Origin: Streptococcaceae bacterium
GTDB taxonomy: Bacteria > Bacillota > Bacilli > Lactobacillales > Streptococcaceae
DNA length: 6,042 nt
NCBI GenBank assembly: GCA_031279745.1
Contig: JAITHN010000033.1
Coordinates: forward strand, 1 to 6,042
Direction: 5' to 3'
Below the pieces are notes generated by a model. It was not told the DNA's origin and made no database searches. It saw only the letters and a program-made list of their open reading frames with translations. Shown piece after piece: positions 1-5,155 of the stretch (positions within the stretch are counted from its first letter, which is position 1; every line of letters begins with the position of its first letter). A program made the position numbers and the translations under genes.

Positions 1-859
1 CAAATTCTATGAAACAGACATCTTAGATAAACCTGGAGTGGTAAAAGTTTTCTCGGAAAACAAAATTGACGCAGTGATTCATTTTGCCGGACTTAAAGCG
101 GTCGGGGAATCTGTTCAAAAGCCTCTTTTCTACTATCACAATAATATGACGGGAACTTTCTTGCTTCTTGAAGTGATGCTGGAATTTAACGTGAAAAAAA
201 TCGTCTTTTCTTCCTCAGCAACGGTTTACGGCATGCCTGAAACTGTTCCTTTAACAGAAGAGTCTAAAACATTTGCCTTAAGTCCTTATGGTCAGACGAA
301 ATTTATGCTTGAGCAAGTCTTCCGTGACGTTGCGGTAAGCGATGACACTTGGTCAATTTCTTTGCTTCGCTACTTCAATCCAGTCGGTGCGCATGAGAGT
401 GGAACGATTGGGGAAGATCCTAAAGGAATTCCAAACAACCTGATGCCATTTATTACGCAAGTTGCTTCTGGAAAATTAGAACAGTTGCAAATTTTCGGAA
501 ATGACTATAATACGCCTGACGGAACAGCTGTACGTGACTATATCCACGTTCTTGATTTGGCAGAAGGCCACTTGAAAGCTCTCCAATTTTTGGAAGGAAA
601 ACAAGGTGTTTACACGCACAACTTAGGAACTGGAATCGGATACAGTGTGTTAGATATGGTGAAGGCGTTTGAAAATGCAAATGACTTAACCATCAATTAT
701 AAATTTGCCCCACGGAGACAGGGAGATGCAGAAACTGTCTATGCGGATCCTCAAAAAGCGCGAGTTGAATTGGGATGGGTCGCAAAATACAATCTCGAAG
801 ACATGTGCCAAAGCTCTTGGAATTGGCAAAAGAACAACCCTCGCGGTTTTGAAGAATAA
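1..859 (+). CDS. galE: UDP-glucose 4-epimerase, 3' portion (N-terminus outside window)
   Basis: GalE interconverts UDP-glucose and UDP-galactose in the cytoplasm (Leloir pathway, supply of UDP-galactose for surface polysaccharides). The reading frame is open from base 2 and runs 285 codons to TAA at 857-859. An in-frame GTG at 38 is internal: the codons before it (KFYETDILDKPG) already match the family, so about 55 N-terminal residues carrying the GxxGxxG NAD-binding loop lie upstream of the window. Visible hallmarks are HFAGLKAVGESV, the SSSATVYG stretch with the catalytic Ser (codon 215-217), the SDR-type YxxxK pair (Tyr codon 287-289, Lys codon 299-301), RYFNPVGAHESG, GIPNNLMPF, and DGTAVRDYIHVLDLAEGH, all characteristic of the E. 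coli-type epimerase of about 338 residues. It ends at the hairpin at 893-929 and converges with dps. Identity is near certain; only the 5' end and promoter are unseen. Confidence 0.96.
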   Translation, partial: KFYETDILDKPGVVKVFSENKIDAVIHFAGLKAVGESVQKPLFYYHNNMTGTFLLLEVMLEFNVKKIVFSSSATVYGMPETVPLTEESKTFALSPYGQTKFMLEQVFRDVAVSDDTWSISLLRYFNPVGAHESGTIGEDPKGIPNNLMPFITQVASGKLEQLQIFGNDYNTPDGTAVRDYIHVLDLAEGHLKALQFLEGKQGVYTHNLGTGIGYSVLDMVKAFENANDLTINYKFAPRRQGDAETVYADPQKARVELGWVAKYNLEDMCQSSWNWQKNNPRGFEE

Positions 860-892
860 ACCTGTCTAGTCGAACTCATCTTAAATCATCTT

Positions 893-929
893 AAACACAT
901 CAGCAATTTCCAGGCTGATGTGTTTTTTT
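893..929 (+). terminator. Intrinsic terminator of galE
   Basis: A 10-bp perfect stem, ACACATCAGC (895-904) with GCTGATGTGT (914-923), closes a 9-nt loop and runs into a T tract at 923-929. Two further A-T pairs can extend the base. It begins about 35 nt after the galE stop codon. The A-rich 5' side is weak as a tail for the other direction, so it should act mainly on the + strand. Confidence 0.9.
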
Positions 930-939
930 ACCCATTTTC

Positions 940-968
940 GAAAAACTTGTCCTCGAGTTTTTCAAGTT
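940..968. repeat. Nested inverted repeats between the galE and dps terminators
   Basis: GAAAAACT (940-947) and AGTTTTTC (956-963) are perfect inverted copies with an 8-nt spacer. A second, mutually exclusive pair, AACTT (944-948) with AAGTT (964-968), overlaps it. The element sits between two clear terminators, so it is not needed to stop either gene. It may be a decayed terminator or chance A/T-rich symmetry; no function can be assigned. Confidence 0.4.
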
Positions 969-982
969 GGAATCGAGGGACC

Positions 983-1027
983 TACAAAATCAAAACTCCC
1001 CCTAACGGTTTAACCGTCAGGGGGAGT
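983..1027 (-). terminator. Intrinsic terminator of dps
   Basis: A long GC-rich hairpin is formed by 995-1010 (ACTCCCCCTAACGGTT) and 1012-1027 (AACCGTCAGGGGGAGT). The one imperfect pair (1004/1018) is A-C if the + strand is transcribed but a U-G wobble on the - strand. The - strand transcript then runs into TTTTGATTTTG (994-984). Both points assign it to dps, whose stop codon lies 17 nt upstream of the stem. As a strong GC stem it may also block readthrough from galE. Confidence 0.88.
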
Positions 1028-1044
1028 CAATTTAGTCTTCGTCT

Positions 1045-1512
1045 TTAAGCGTCAATTTCAGGTGCAAGTCCTAGCTCGGCTTGTAACATCCATAATGTTT
1101 TTTGAAAATAAGCAAGTCCATCAGAAAAGATGCCGTTTGTTACATCGTCTCCTTCTTCGTCACTTGCATCAAGTCCTTCTTGATACAATTCCGTCATATA
1201 ACGCATAGCTTTTATCAATTCTTTAAAGCGGACTTCTGTTGAAGTAGACCAATCTGCTACTGACATTTCAATTTTTGATTTGTCCGCAAACTCACGCAAT
1301 GTGGAAACAGGTGTTCCATCCAGTGTAATCAGGCGTTCGCTAATCTCATCCAATTGCTCGTTTACATCATCCATATAAACATCCATTTTAGGATGAAGTT
1401 TTAAGAACCCAGGTCCTCTTAGGTACCAGTGAATTTGGTGAATCAACGCACTCAACGTTGAGAGATCCGCTACCGCTTGATTTAAAACTTCTTTTGTTTT
1501 TGCATATTTCAT
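1045..1512 (-). CDS. dps: Dps/Dpr family DNA-protection, ferritin-like protein
   Basis: Dps proteins form hollow dodecamers that oxidise Fe(II) with H2O2 or O2 and store the iron, preventing Fenton damage; some also coat DNA. The 155-residue length is typical. The inter-subunit ferroxidase ligands are all present with the E. coli Dps spacing: His28, His40, Asp44, Asp55 and Glu59, within HWYLRGPGFLKLHPKMD and DEISERL (E. coli H51, H63, D67, D78, E82). The N-terminus is short and not lysine-rich, so direct DNA binding through an N-terminal tail is doubtful; this resembles streptococcal Dpr and Listeria Fri, which protect by iron sequestration. The ATG at 1512 has GGAGGA at 1521-1526, 8 nt upstream. 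A consensus promoter lies directly upstream and a strong terminator follows. The ribU stop is 94 nt upstream with no convincing terminator between, so some readthrough from ribU is possible. Confidence 0.95.
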   Translation of the reverse strand: MKYAKTKEVLNQAVADLSTLSALIHQIHWYLRGPGFLKLHPKMDVYMDDVNEQLDEISERLITLDGTPVSTLREFADKSKIEMSVADWSTSTEVRFKELIKAMRYMTELYQEGLDASDEEGDDVTNGIFSDGLAYFQKTLWMLQAELGLAPEIDA

Positions 1513-1530
1513 TCTAAAATTCCTCCATTT

Positions 1531-1546
1531 CTAAAATAAATTATAG
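1531..1546. promoter_or_regulatory. Dyad over the dps -10, possible stress-regulator operator
   Basis: On the - strand the sequence CTATAAT-TT-ATTTTAG is an inverted repeat of 7-nt arms with one mismatch and a 2-nt centre. It overlaps the -10 and the predicted transcription start. PerR boxes, which control dps/dpr genes in several Firmicutes, are AT-rich 7-1-7 dyads of similar composition (TTATAATnATTATAA). The centre here is one base longer and the second arm is poor, so identity with a PerR box is only a guess. Confidence 0.3.
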
Positions 1547-1568
1547 TCAACTGGATTCCTTTTTTCAA
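1540..1568 (-). promoter_or_regulatory. Sigma-A promoter of dps
   Basis: On the - strand, -35 TTGAAA (1568-1563) and a perfect -10 TATAAT (1545-1540) are separated by 17 nt. The predicted start of transcription near 1533 leaves a leader of about 20 nt that includes the GGAGGA ribosome binding site. This gives dps its own strong promoter independent of ribU. Confidence 0.85.
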
Positions 1569-1606
1569 AGAATATGCCTTGCAAACCTATTTGAGTTCGC
1601 TACTGC

Positions 1607-2179
1607 TTAACGTTTGTATTTGACCATTTCTATTTCGATCGTCCGTCTTAGAGCAAACAAAATCACTGCACTAACCAACACAAGTATAACCCCTTGAATC
1701 AAATTAAACGGGATTACCCCTTGAATAATATAGGACGTTGGAAGGGTGAAATTCATTAATGCGGAATAGAGTGGCATTGCATAGATGACATTCAAAATCG
1801 TTGCAATAACCGTTAAGGATAGGACGCCTACCACACTCCCGATAAAGAAATTTTTTCCTACAATCTTCTTGCTATCTTTGGAGAAAATGTAGATTCCAAT
1901 AATAAAAATCAGCATCGCCATAATATTCATTGGCAAACCAATCAATGTTGTAATGTCGTGCGCAAAAAATAGATGAATCACACTGCGAAGCAATAAAACT
2001 CCTGCTCCTGCAGTAAACCCTACGGTATACATCCCTATAATAACGGGAACAATCGACAAATCCACTTTTAAAAATGGAAAGGCGGGGATAATAGGGAATT
2101 GTAAAAACTCCATGAAAATTACTGAAAATGCAGTGAGGATGGCAACAAGGATCATCGCTCGCGTTCTTCTGTTCGTCAT
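1607..2179 (-). CDS. ribU: RibU, riboflavin-specific S component of an ECF transporter
   Basis: RibU is the membrane substrate-binding subunit that captures riboflavin and docks on the shared EcfA-EcfA'-EcfT energising module, which is not in this window. The predicted protein has 190 residues, as B. subtilis RibU/YpaA does, and is very hydrophobic, with about six membrane segments (roughly 9-25, 43-63, 78-99, 111-133, 152-165, 163-178) and a basic C-terminus. The family signature FLKVDLSIVP is at 36-45, and helix 1 carries an AxxxA motif (Ala13, Ala17) of the kind that contacts EcfT. Start choice: a GTG at 2188 opens the frame three codons earlier, but it overlaps the AAGGAG ribosome binding site (2193-2188). 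The ATG at 2179 sits 8 nt after that site and is preferred. The FMN riboswitch immediately upstream independently supports a riboflavin role. Confidence 0.93.
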   Translation of the reverse strand: MTNRRTRAMILVAILTAFSVIFMEFLQFPIIPAFPFLKVDLSIVPVIIGMYTVGFTAGAGVLLLRSVIHLFFAHDITTLIGLPMNIMAMLIFIIGIYIFSKDSKKIVGKNFFIGSVVGVLSLTVIATILNVIYAMPLYSALMNFTLPTSYIIQGVIPFNLIQGVILVLVSAVILFALRRTIEIEMVKYKR

Positions 2180-2187
2180 AATAGACA

Positions 2188-2193
2188 CTCCTT
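2188..2193 (-). promoter_or_regulatory. Ribosome binding site deciding the ribU start
   Basis: AAGGAG (- strand, 2193 to 2188) lies 8 nt before ATG 2179. Its last base is the first base of the alternative GTG start, so that GTG cannot be served by this site, and no other purine-rich motif is placed for it. Confidence 0.8.
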
Positions 2194-2217
2194 TTTCTGT
2201 ACCAGAGCTTGATAATG

Positions 2218-2244
2218 AAAAAATCGCTCACAAAAAATGAGCGA
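2218..2244 (-). terminator. Riboswitch-controlled intrinsic terminator in the ribU leader
   Basis: On the - strand TCGCTCA (2244-2238) pairs with TGAGCGA (2230-2224) around a 7-nt T-rich loop, followed by six U residues (2223-2218). It lies between the aptamer and the ribU ribosome binding site, so its formation would stop transcription about 25 nt before that site. Its 5' arm is also used by the antiterminator helix at 2237-2275. Confidence 0.9.
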
Positions 2245-2275
2245 CAAATAATCATCGATGATTATTTTCTCTCAT
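2237..2275 (-). promoter_or_regulatory. Antiterminator helix of the FMN riboswitch
   Basis: On the - strand ATGAGAGAAAATAATC (2275-2260) is complementary to GATTATTTGTCGCTCAT (2253-2237), apart from one mismatch and one bulged base, with a 6-nt ATCGAT loop. The 5' arm includes the 3' strand of aptamer helix P1 (2269-2262). The 3' arm includes the whole 5' arm of the terminator (2244-2238). This is the arrangement expected of a ligand-off antiterminator. Pairing was read by eye; energies were not computed. Confidence 0.75.
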
Positions 2276-2372
2276 CCAGACTTTACTGTCGGTTCTGGAA
2301 TCTCACCAGATCAAGCTTGACGCCTCGCGGACTTTACCGCCGGTCGGGAATTTCACCCTGCCCTGAAAATAA
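2262..2372 (-). ncRNA. FMN riboswitch aptamer (RFN element) upstream of ribU
   Basis: The - strand shows the RFN core in order: GGGCAGGGTGAAATTCCC, then GACCGGCGGTAAAGTCCGCGAG, then TCTGGTGAGATTCCAGA, then ACCGACAGTAAAGTCTGGATG. Helix P1 closes it with eight perfect pairs, TTATTTTC (2372-2365) with GAAAATAA (2269-2262). The variable P3 arm is very short, making a compact aptamer of about 111 nt. FMN binding is known to stabilise P1 and lower expression of riboflavin genes; here the downstream terminator predicts transcriptional control of ribU. Open frames crossing this region on the + strand are spurious. Confidence 0.96.
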
Positions 2373-2385
2373 ACTTACACTTGTT

Positions 2386-2413
2386 ATTATAACGAAAACG
2401 AATCTGAACGCAA
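2386..2413 (-). promoter_or_regulatory. Promoter of the ribU riboswitch transcript
   Basis: A perfect -10 TATAAT (- strand, 2391-2386) lies just upstream of the aptamer and places transcription start near 2379, only about 7 nt before P1. The -35 is poor: TTGCGT (2413-2408) at 16-nt spacing matches only TTG. The -35 region falls in an imperfect inverted repeat (CTGAACGC at 2404-2411 with GCGTTTCAG at 2414-2422). Confidence 0.65.
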
Positions 2414-2422
2414 GCGTTTCAG

Positions 2423-2456
2423 AAAAATTATTACTCAGCCACCCAACAGGCTCGTA
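2423..2456 (-). terminator. Possible weak terminator after ispG
   Basis: On the - strand TACGAGCC (2456-2449) can pair with GGCTGAGTA (2440-2432) around an 8-nt loop. This gives 4 plus 3 pairs with a small internal loop, followed after a few bases by TTTTT (2427-2423). It is the best candidate between the ispG stop and the ribU promoter but is much weaker than the other hairpins here, so ispG readthrough into the riboswitch leader is plausible. Confidence 0.35.
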
Positions 2457-2512
2457 TTGCCAATGATAAATGACTACTCTGTCTCAGCAAGATTCATTTT
2501 CTTACGGTAAAG

Positions 2513-3631
2513 TTAAATGCCTGATTCAACACTTGCCGGAGGCAGTTCACCATGTTCTTGGAAGTAGGCGTACATTTCGTCCACCTCTTTTTTTAATTCC
2601 TCCACCATGATTTCTTCTGGTACGGTGCGGATGATTTTGCCTTTTTTGAAGAGCATTCCTTTTCCATCTCCCCCTGCCAAACCAATATCCGCTTCTCTAG
2701 CTTCTCCTGGACCGTTCACCCCGCAACCAAGGATGGCTACCGTAATTGGTGCTTTTATCTTTTCAATATACGCCTCGATTTCATTTGCTATCGGGATTAA
2801 ATCGATTTGAATCCGACCACAAGTCGGACAACTTACTAATGTCGGCGCATTTGCCGCAAGCCCGAATGCTTTCAATACTTCTTTGGCTACTTTAATCTCC
2901 TCAACAGGGTCAGCCGAAAGGGAAACACGGACGGTGTTTCCAATGCCTAGTGAAAGGAGCGCACCGAGACCTGCTGCTGATTTCATACTTCCTGAAAATA
3001 GTGTTCCTGCCTCTGTAATCCCCAAATGAAGCGGGTAGTCAAAACTCTTACTTGCAAGTGCATAGGCTTCAAGTGCAAGTTGCACATTTGAAGCTTTTAA
3101 AGAAACGATAATATCATGAAAATCCAGTTCTTCTAAAATGCGGATATGTTCAAGTGCTGAATCAACCATTCCCTCTGCAGTTGGATAACCGTATTTTTGT
3201 AAAAATTTTTTCTCCAAGCTTCCTGCGTTTACACCAATGCGGATGGGAATGTTTTTTTCCTTACACGCTTGTACAACTTTTTCAACACGGTCACGGCGCC
3301 CGATATTTCCAGGGTTTAAGCGTATCTTATCGACACCTGACTCAATCGCTTTCAACGCTAAACGATAATCAAAATGAATATCTGCAACTAGAGGAATATT
3401 GATCCCATCCTTAATCTGACGGAGTGCTTCCGCTGCTTCCATATCTGGAACAGCCACACGAACAATCTGACAACCTGCCTCTTCTAATCGATTGATCTGC
3501 TCAATCGTTCCTTCTACATCTTGTGTCTTGGTGGTACACATGCTTTGCATGATGACTTCATTTTTTCCCCCAATGACTAGATTGCCGACTTTTACAGGTC
3601 GGGTATGTTTACGATGAATACGTTCATTCAT
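2513..3631 (-). CDS. ispG: 4-hydroxy-3-methylbut-2-enyl-diphosphate synthase (IspG/GcpE)
   Basis: IspG is the cytosolic [4Fe-4S] enzyme of the MEP isoprenoid pathway. It reductively converts 2-C-methyl-D-erythritol 2,4-cyclodiphosphate to HMBPP, using ferredoxin or flavodoxin electrons. The 372-residue length is the usual short bacterial form. An N-terminal TIM-barrel carries [37 protein letters not shown] and [11 protein letters not shown]. The C-terminal cluster domain has all ligands: Cys268 and Cys271 in SCPTCGR, Cys303 in [11 protein letters not shown], and Glu310. The enzyme therefore appears intact. ATG 3631 is preceded by AAGGAG (3643-3638) at 6-nt spacing. No other MEP gene is adjacent; nagA upstream is separated by a terminator, so ispG appears to be monocistronic. 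The MEP pathway is uncommon in Lactobacillales, which mostly use mevalonate. Confidence 0.97.
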   Translation of the reverse strand: MNERIHRKHTRPVKVGNLVIGGKNEVIMQSMCTTKTQDVEGTIEQINRLEEAGCQIVRVAVPDMEAAEALRQIKDGINIPLVADIHFDYRLALKAIESGVDKIRLNPGNIGRRDRVEKVVQACKEKNIPIRIGVNAGSLEKKFLQKYGYPTAEGMVDSALEHIRILEELDFHDIIVSLKASNVQLALEAYALASKSFDYPLHLGITEAGTLFSGSMKSAAGLGALLSLGIGNTVRVSLSADPVEEIKVAKEVLKAFGLAANAPTLVSCPTCGRIQIDLIPIANEIEAYIEKIKAPITVAILGCGVNGPGEAREADIGLAGGDGKGMLFKKGKIIRTVPEEIMVEELKKEVDEMYAYFQEHGELPPASVESGI

Positions 3632-3663
3632 GATCTTCTCCTTTTGTTAAAAAAACTAAATTC

Positions 3664-3672
3664 ATTGTAACA
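3664..3672 (-). promoter_or_regulatory. Extended -10 promoter of ispG
   Basis: The - strand reads TGTTACAAT: an extended -10 (TGn) joined to TACAAT (3669-3664), placing transcription start near 3657 and a leader of about 25 nt with the ribosome binding site. No acceptable -35 exists at 16-18 nt, where the nagA terminator stem lies, which fits dependence on the extended element. Confidence 0.55.
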
Positions 3673-3704
3673 AAAAAGACTTCACTCCGGCGTGAAATCT
3701 TTTT
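3672..3704 (-). terminator. Intrinsic terminator of nagA
   Basis: AGACTTCAC (3677-3685) and GTGAAATCT (3692-3700) form a stem around a 6-nt loop, flanked by A and T runs. The single imperfect pair (3680/3697) is C-A on the + strand but a G-U wobble on the - strand, and a six-U tract (3677-3672) follows on the - strand. It begins about 16 nt after the nagA stop and separates nagA from ispG. Confidence 0.88.
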
Positions 3705-3719
3705 AATGTTTATAAATCT

Positions 3720-4874
3720 TTAGTTTTCAAAACGTTTAACTCCGTCAACAAACGTGGCAACGAGATTTAAACTTTGGTCGAGGACGATAAAATCTGCATC
3801 TCTTCCATTTTTGATTTGTCCGCATTTGTCATCAATTTTACAACTCACGGCTGGAACATAGGTCGCCATATGAATCGCTTCTTCCACAGAGGCAATGTCC
3901 CATTTGACAATGTTTTGAACCCCTTGGAAGAGTTTCAAAATCGAACCTGCAAGACTTGTTGGCGTATCTTTCAAACGTGCCGTTCCGTCTTCTACGATAA
4001 CAGGGAATTCACCTAACATATAATCTCCATCCGGCATTCCACCCGCGCGCATGCAATCGGTAATCAAAGCAACATTTTTTCGTCCTAATTTATCCATCAA
4101 GATTTCACAGGCAGTTGGATGAACATGATGTCCATCACAGATGAGTTCTGCATACGTATGCGGTAAACTCATCACACTTCCAACCATTCCTGGTTCGCGG
4201 TGCGTCAATCCACGCATGCCGTTATAAGCATGAACCCAGACACTTGCTCCTGCGTCGACGGCAAGTTTTGCTTCATCAAGTGTTGCATTGGAATGTCCCA
4301 ATGCTACAACAACGCCTTCATCGGTAACCTCACGAACAAATTCATCCACTCCATCGCGCTCTGGTGCCAGAGCGATTTTCTTAATCAAACCACCTGCTGC
4401 ATGCTGCCACTCATGAAATTCATCAAGACTTGGATTGCTCATATAAATGGGATTTTGAGCCCCTTTGTATTCTTCTGTAAAATACGGCCCTTCAAAGTAG
4501 ATTCCTTGAATCTTCGCCCCAGTTGCCTCTCTGTAATGATCGCCAATTCCTTTGGAAACTTCTTTTAACAGTGCGTGGTCTCCTGTTAAAGTGGTTGGAA
4601 GAAAACTTGTTACACCTGTGGAAAGTAAGCCTTCACTCATAGTATGAATCACTTGAGAGGCATCATTATCCATCACATCGACTCCGCCAAATCCATGAAT
4701 ATGGGTGTCAACGAGCCCAGGAGCAATCCATTTCCCAGTATAATCAAGAACAACTCCCTCAGTTGGAATTTCAGAAGACCAATCTCCAAATTTTCCATCG
4801 ATGATCTCTAAAACTCCACCTTGTTTCACTCCACTCTTGTAAAAGAATTTATCCGCTTTGATATATGTTTTCAT
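3720..4874 (-). CDS. nagA: N-acetylglucosamine-6-phosphate deacetylase
   Basis: NagA removes the acetyl group of GlcNAc-6-phosphate, giving glucosamine-6-phosphate for glycolysis (via NagB) or wall synthesis, and is used in amino-sugar uptake and peptidoglycan recycling. The 384-residue protein is an amidohydrolase-superfamily barrel. Visible features are the metal-type motif DTHIH (His58, His60), GVTSFLPTTLT, YFEGPY with metal ligand Glu128, ALGHSNA with His194, VHAYNGMRGLTHREPG with His215, ICDGHHVHP, and TDCMRAGG with the catalytic Asp273. The C-terminal strand domain includes KNGRDADFIVLD. Length and residue positions agree with E. coli and B. subtilis NagA. ATG 4874 is preceded by GGAGGAGG (4886-4879), a very strong site. 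The gene has its own promoter and operator and a terminator, and nagB is not adjacent. Confidence 0.97.
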   Translation of the reverse strand: MKTYIKADKFFYKSGVKQGGVLEIIDGKFGDWSSEIPTEGVVLDYTGKWIAPGLVDTHIHGFGGVDVMDNDASQVIHTMSEGLLSTGVTSFLPTTLTGDHALLKEVSKGIGDHYREATGAKIQGIYFEGPYFTEEYKGAQNPIYMSNPSLDEFHEWQHAAGGLIKKIALAPERDGVDEFVREVTDEGVVVALGHSNATLDEAKLAVDAGASVWVHAYNGMRGLTHREPGMVGSVMSLPHTYAELICDGHHVHPTACEILMDKLGRKNVALITDCMRAGGMPDGDYMLGEFPVIVEDGTARLKDTPTSLAGSILKLFQGVQNIVKWDIASVEEAIHMATYVPAVSCKIDDKCGQIKNGRDADFIVLDQSLNLVATFVDGVKRFEN

Positions 4875-4916
4875 GTTTCCTCCTCCATGTTCTAAACGTA
4901 GGCTTTTGATAGTTTG

Positions 4917-4945
4917 ATTTTACTCTTATTCGTCTCAATCGTCAA
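4917..4945 (-). promoter_or_regulatory. Sigma-A promoter of nagA
   Basis: On the - strand TTGACG (4945-4940) and TAAAAT (4922-4917) are separated by exactly 17 nt. Predicted transcription start near 4910 gives a leader of about 36 nt ending in the GGAGGAGG site. Both elements match five of six consensus bases. Confidence 0.85.
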
Positions 4946-4948
4946 GAA

Positions 4949-4960
4949 TGGTCTATACCA
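4949..4960 (-). promoter_or_regulatory. NagR/DasR-type (GntR family) operator upstream of nagA
   Basis: The - strand reads TGGTATAGACCA, the core of operators bound by NagR (YvoA) in Bacillus and closely related to the DasR dre core TGGTCTAGACCA (known from the family, recalled rather than searched). These GlcNAc-6-P or GlcN-6-P responsive regulators control nag genes, so the match upstream of nagA is functionally coherent. It lies 3 bp upstream of the -35 rather than over or downstream of the core promoter. Confidence 0.75.
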
Positions 4961-4970
4961 CCTTAAGGTG
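4959..4970. repeat. Perfect 12-bp palindrome adjoining the nagA operator
   Basis: CACCTTAAGGTG is its own reverse complement and shares its first two bases with the NagR-type site. It could be a second protein-binding site for nagA or for the divergent peptidase gene about 190 nt away, or chance. It is not followed by a U tract, so it is not a terminator. Confidence 0.45.
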
Positions 4971-5124
4971 ACCTCATAAAGGCAATGGGGGAGGTGTGGG
5001 ATGGATGAGATGACCAACTGAACAAGGTTTGTAAAAACTCCTTTGCTTTGTGTTGAATGACTAAATTTTAATTAACTTTAAACATTTTTCGCTTATTGTG
5101 CAAGGAAATCTATGGAAAAACCTA

Positions 5125-5147
5125 TATAATAAAAATAGCAGAAAGGA
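5125..5147 (+). promoter_or_regulatory. -10 element and ribosome binding site of the C1 peptidase gene
   Basis: A perfect TATAAT lies at 5125-5130, and AAAGGA at 5142-5147 is 8 nt before ATG 5156. Transcription would start near 5137, leaving a leader of under 20 nt. No good -35 is present at normal spacing (5102-5107 is AAGGAA), so the promoter may be weak or activator-dependent. The rest of 4971-5124 holds no gene or RNA I can support. Confidence 0.6.
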
Positions 5148-5155
5148 CGTTCCTT
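5143..5155 (+). promoter_or_regulatory. Small hairpin enclosing the peptidase ribosome binding site
   Basis: AAGGA (5143-5147) and TCCTT (5151-5155) are perfect inverted arms around a 3-nt loop, ending directly against the ATG. If it folds, the Shine-Dalgarno bases are paired. Five pairs are marginally stable, so this may only dampen initiation. Confidence 0.4.

Noticed and set aside
1872..2255. 127-codon - strand open frame overlapping ribU
   Set aside because: It is a shifted frame of ribU and its leader; ribU is supported by family motifs and the riboswitch, while this frame has Cys/Tyr/Arg-rich composition typical of a shadow frame.
2404..2422. Imperfect inverted repeat CTGAACGC...GCGTTTCAG considered as a cre (CcpA) site or the ispG terminator
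   Set aside because: Arm spacing does not fit the cre consensus TGNNANCGNNNNCA, and the - strand tail is interrupted (ATTCGTTTTCG), so neither reading is convincing.
2209..2466. 85-codon + strand open frame between ribU and ispG
   Set aside because: It lies entirely over the antisense of the FMN riboswitch, terminator and promoter, and has no protein-family features.
4981..5020. GGGGGAGG followed by ATG GAT GAG ATG ACC AAC TGA (a possible 6-codon leader peptide)
   Set aside because: Spacing is plausible, but no promoter, attenuator or downstream pairing supports a leader peptide, and the true gene starts 135 nt later with its own -10 and ribosome binding site.
4892..5071. Open - strand frame of 59 codons across the nagA promoter, with a protein-like tail (FLTIETNKSKIKL)
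   Set aside because: It has no ATG; the only possible starts are TTG codons without a well-placed ribosome binding site, and it runs through the nagA operator, -35 and -10. Best seen as chance; a search for conserved homologues would decide.
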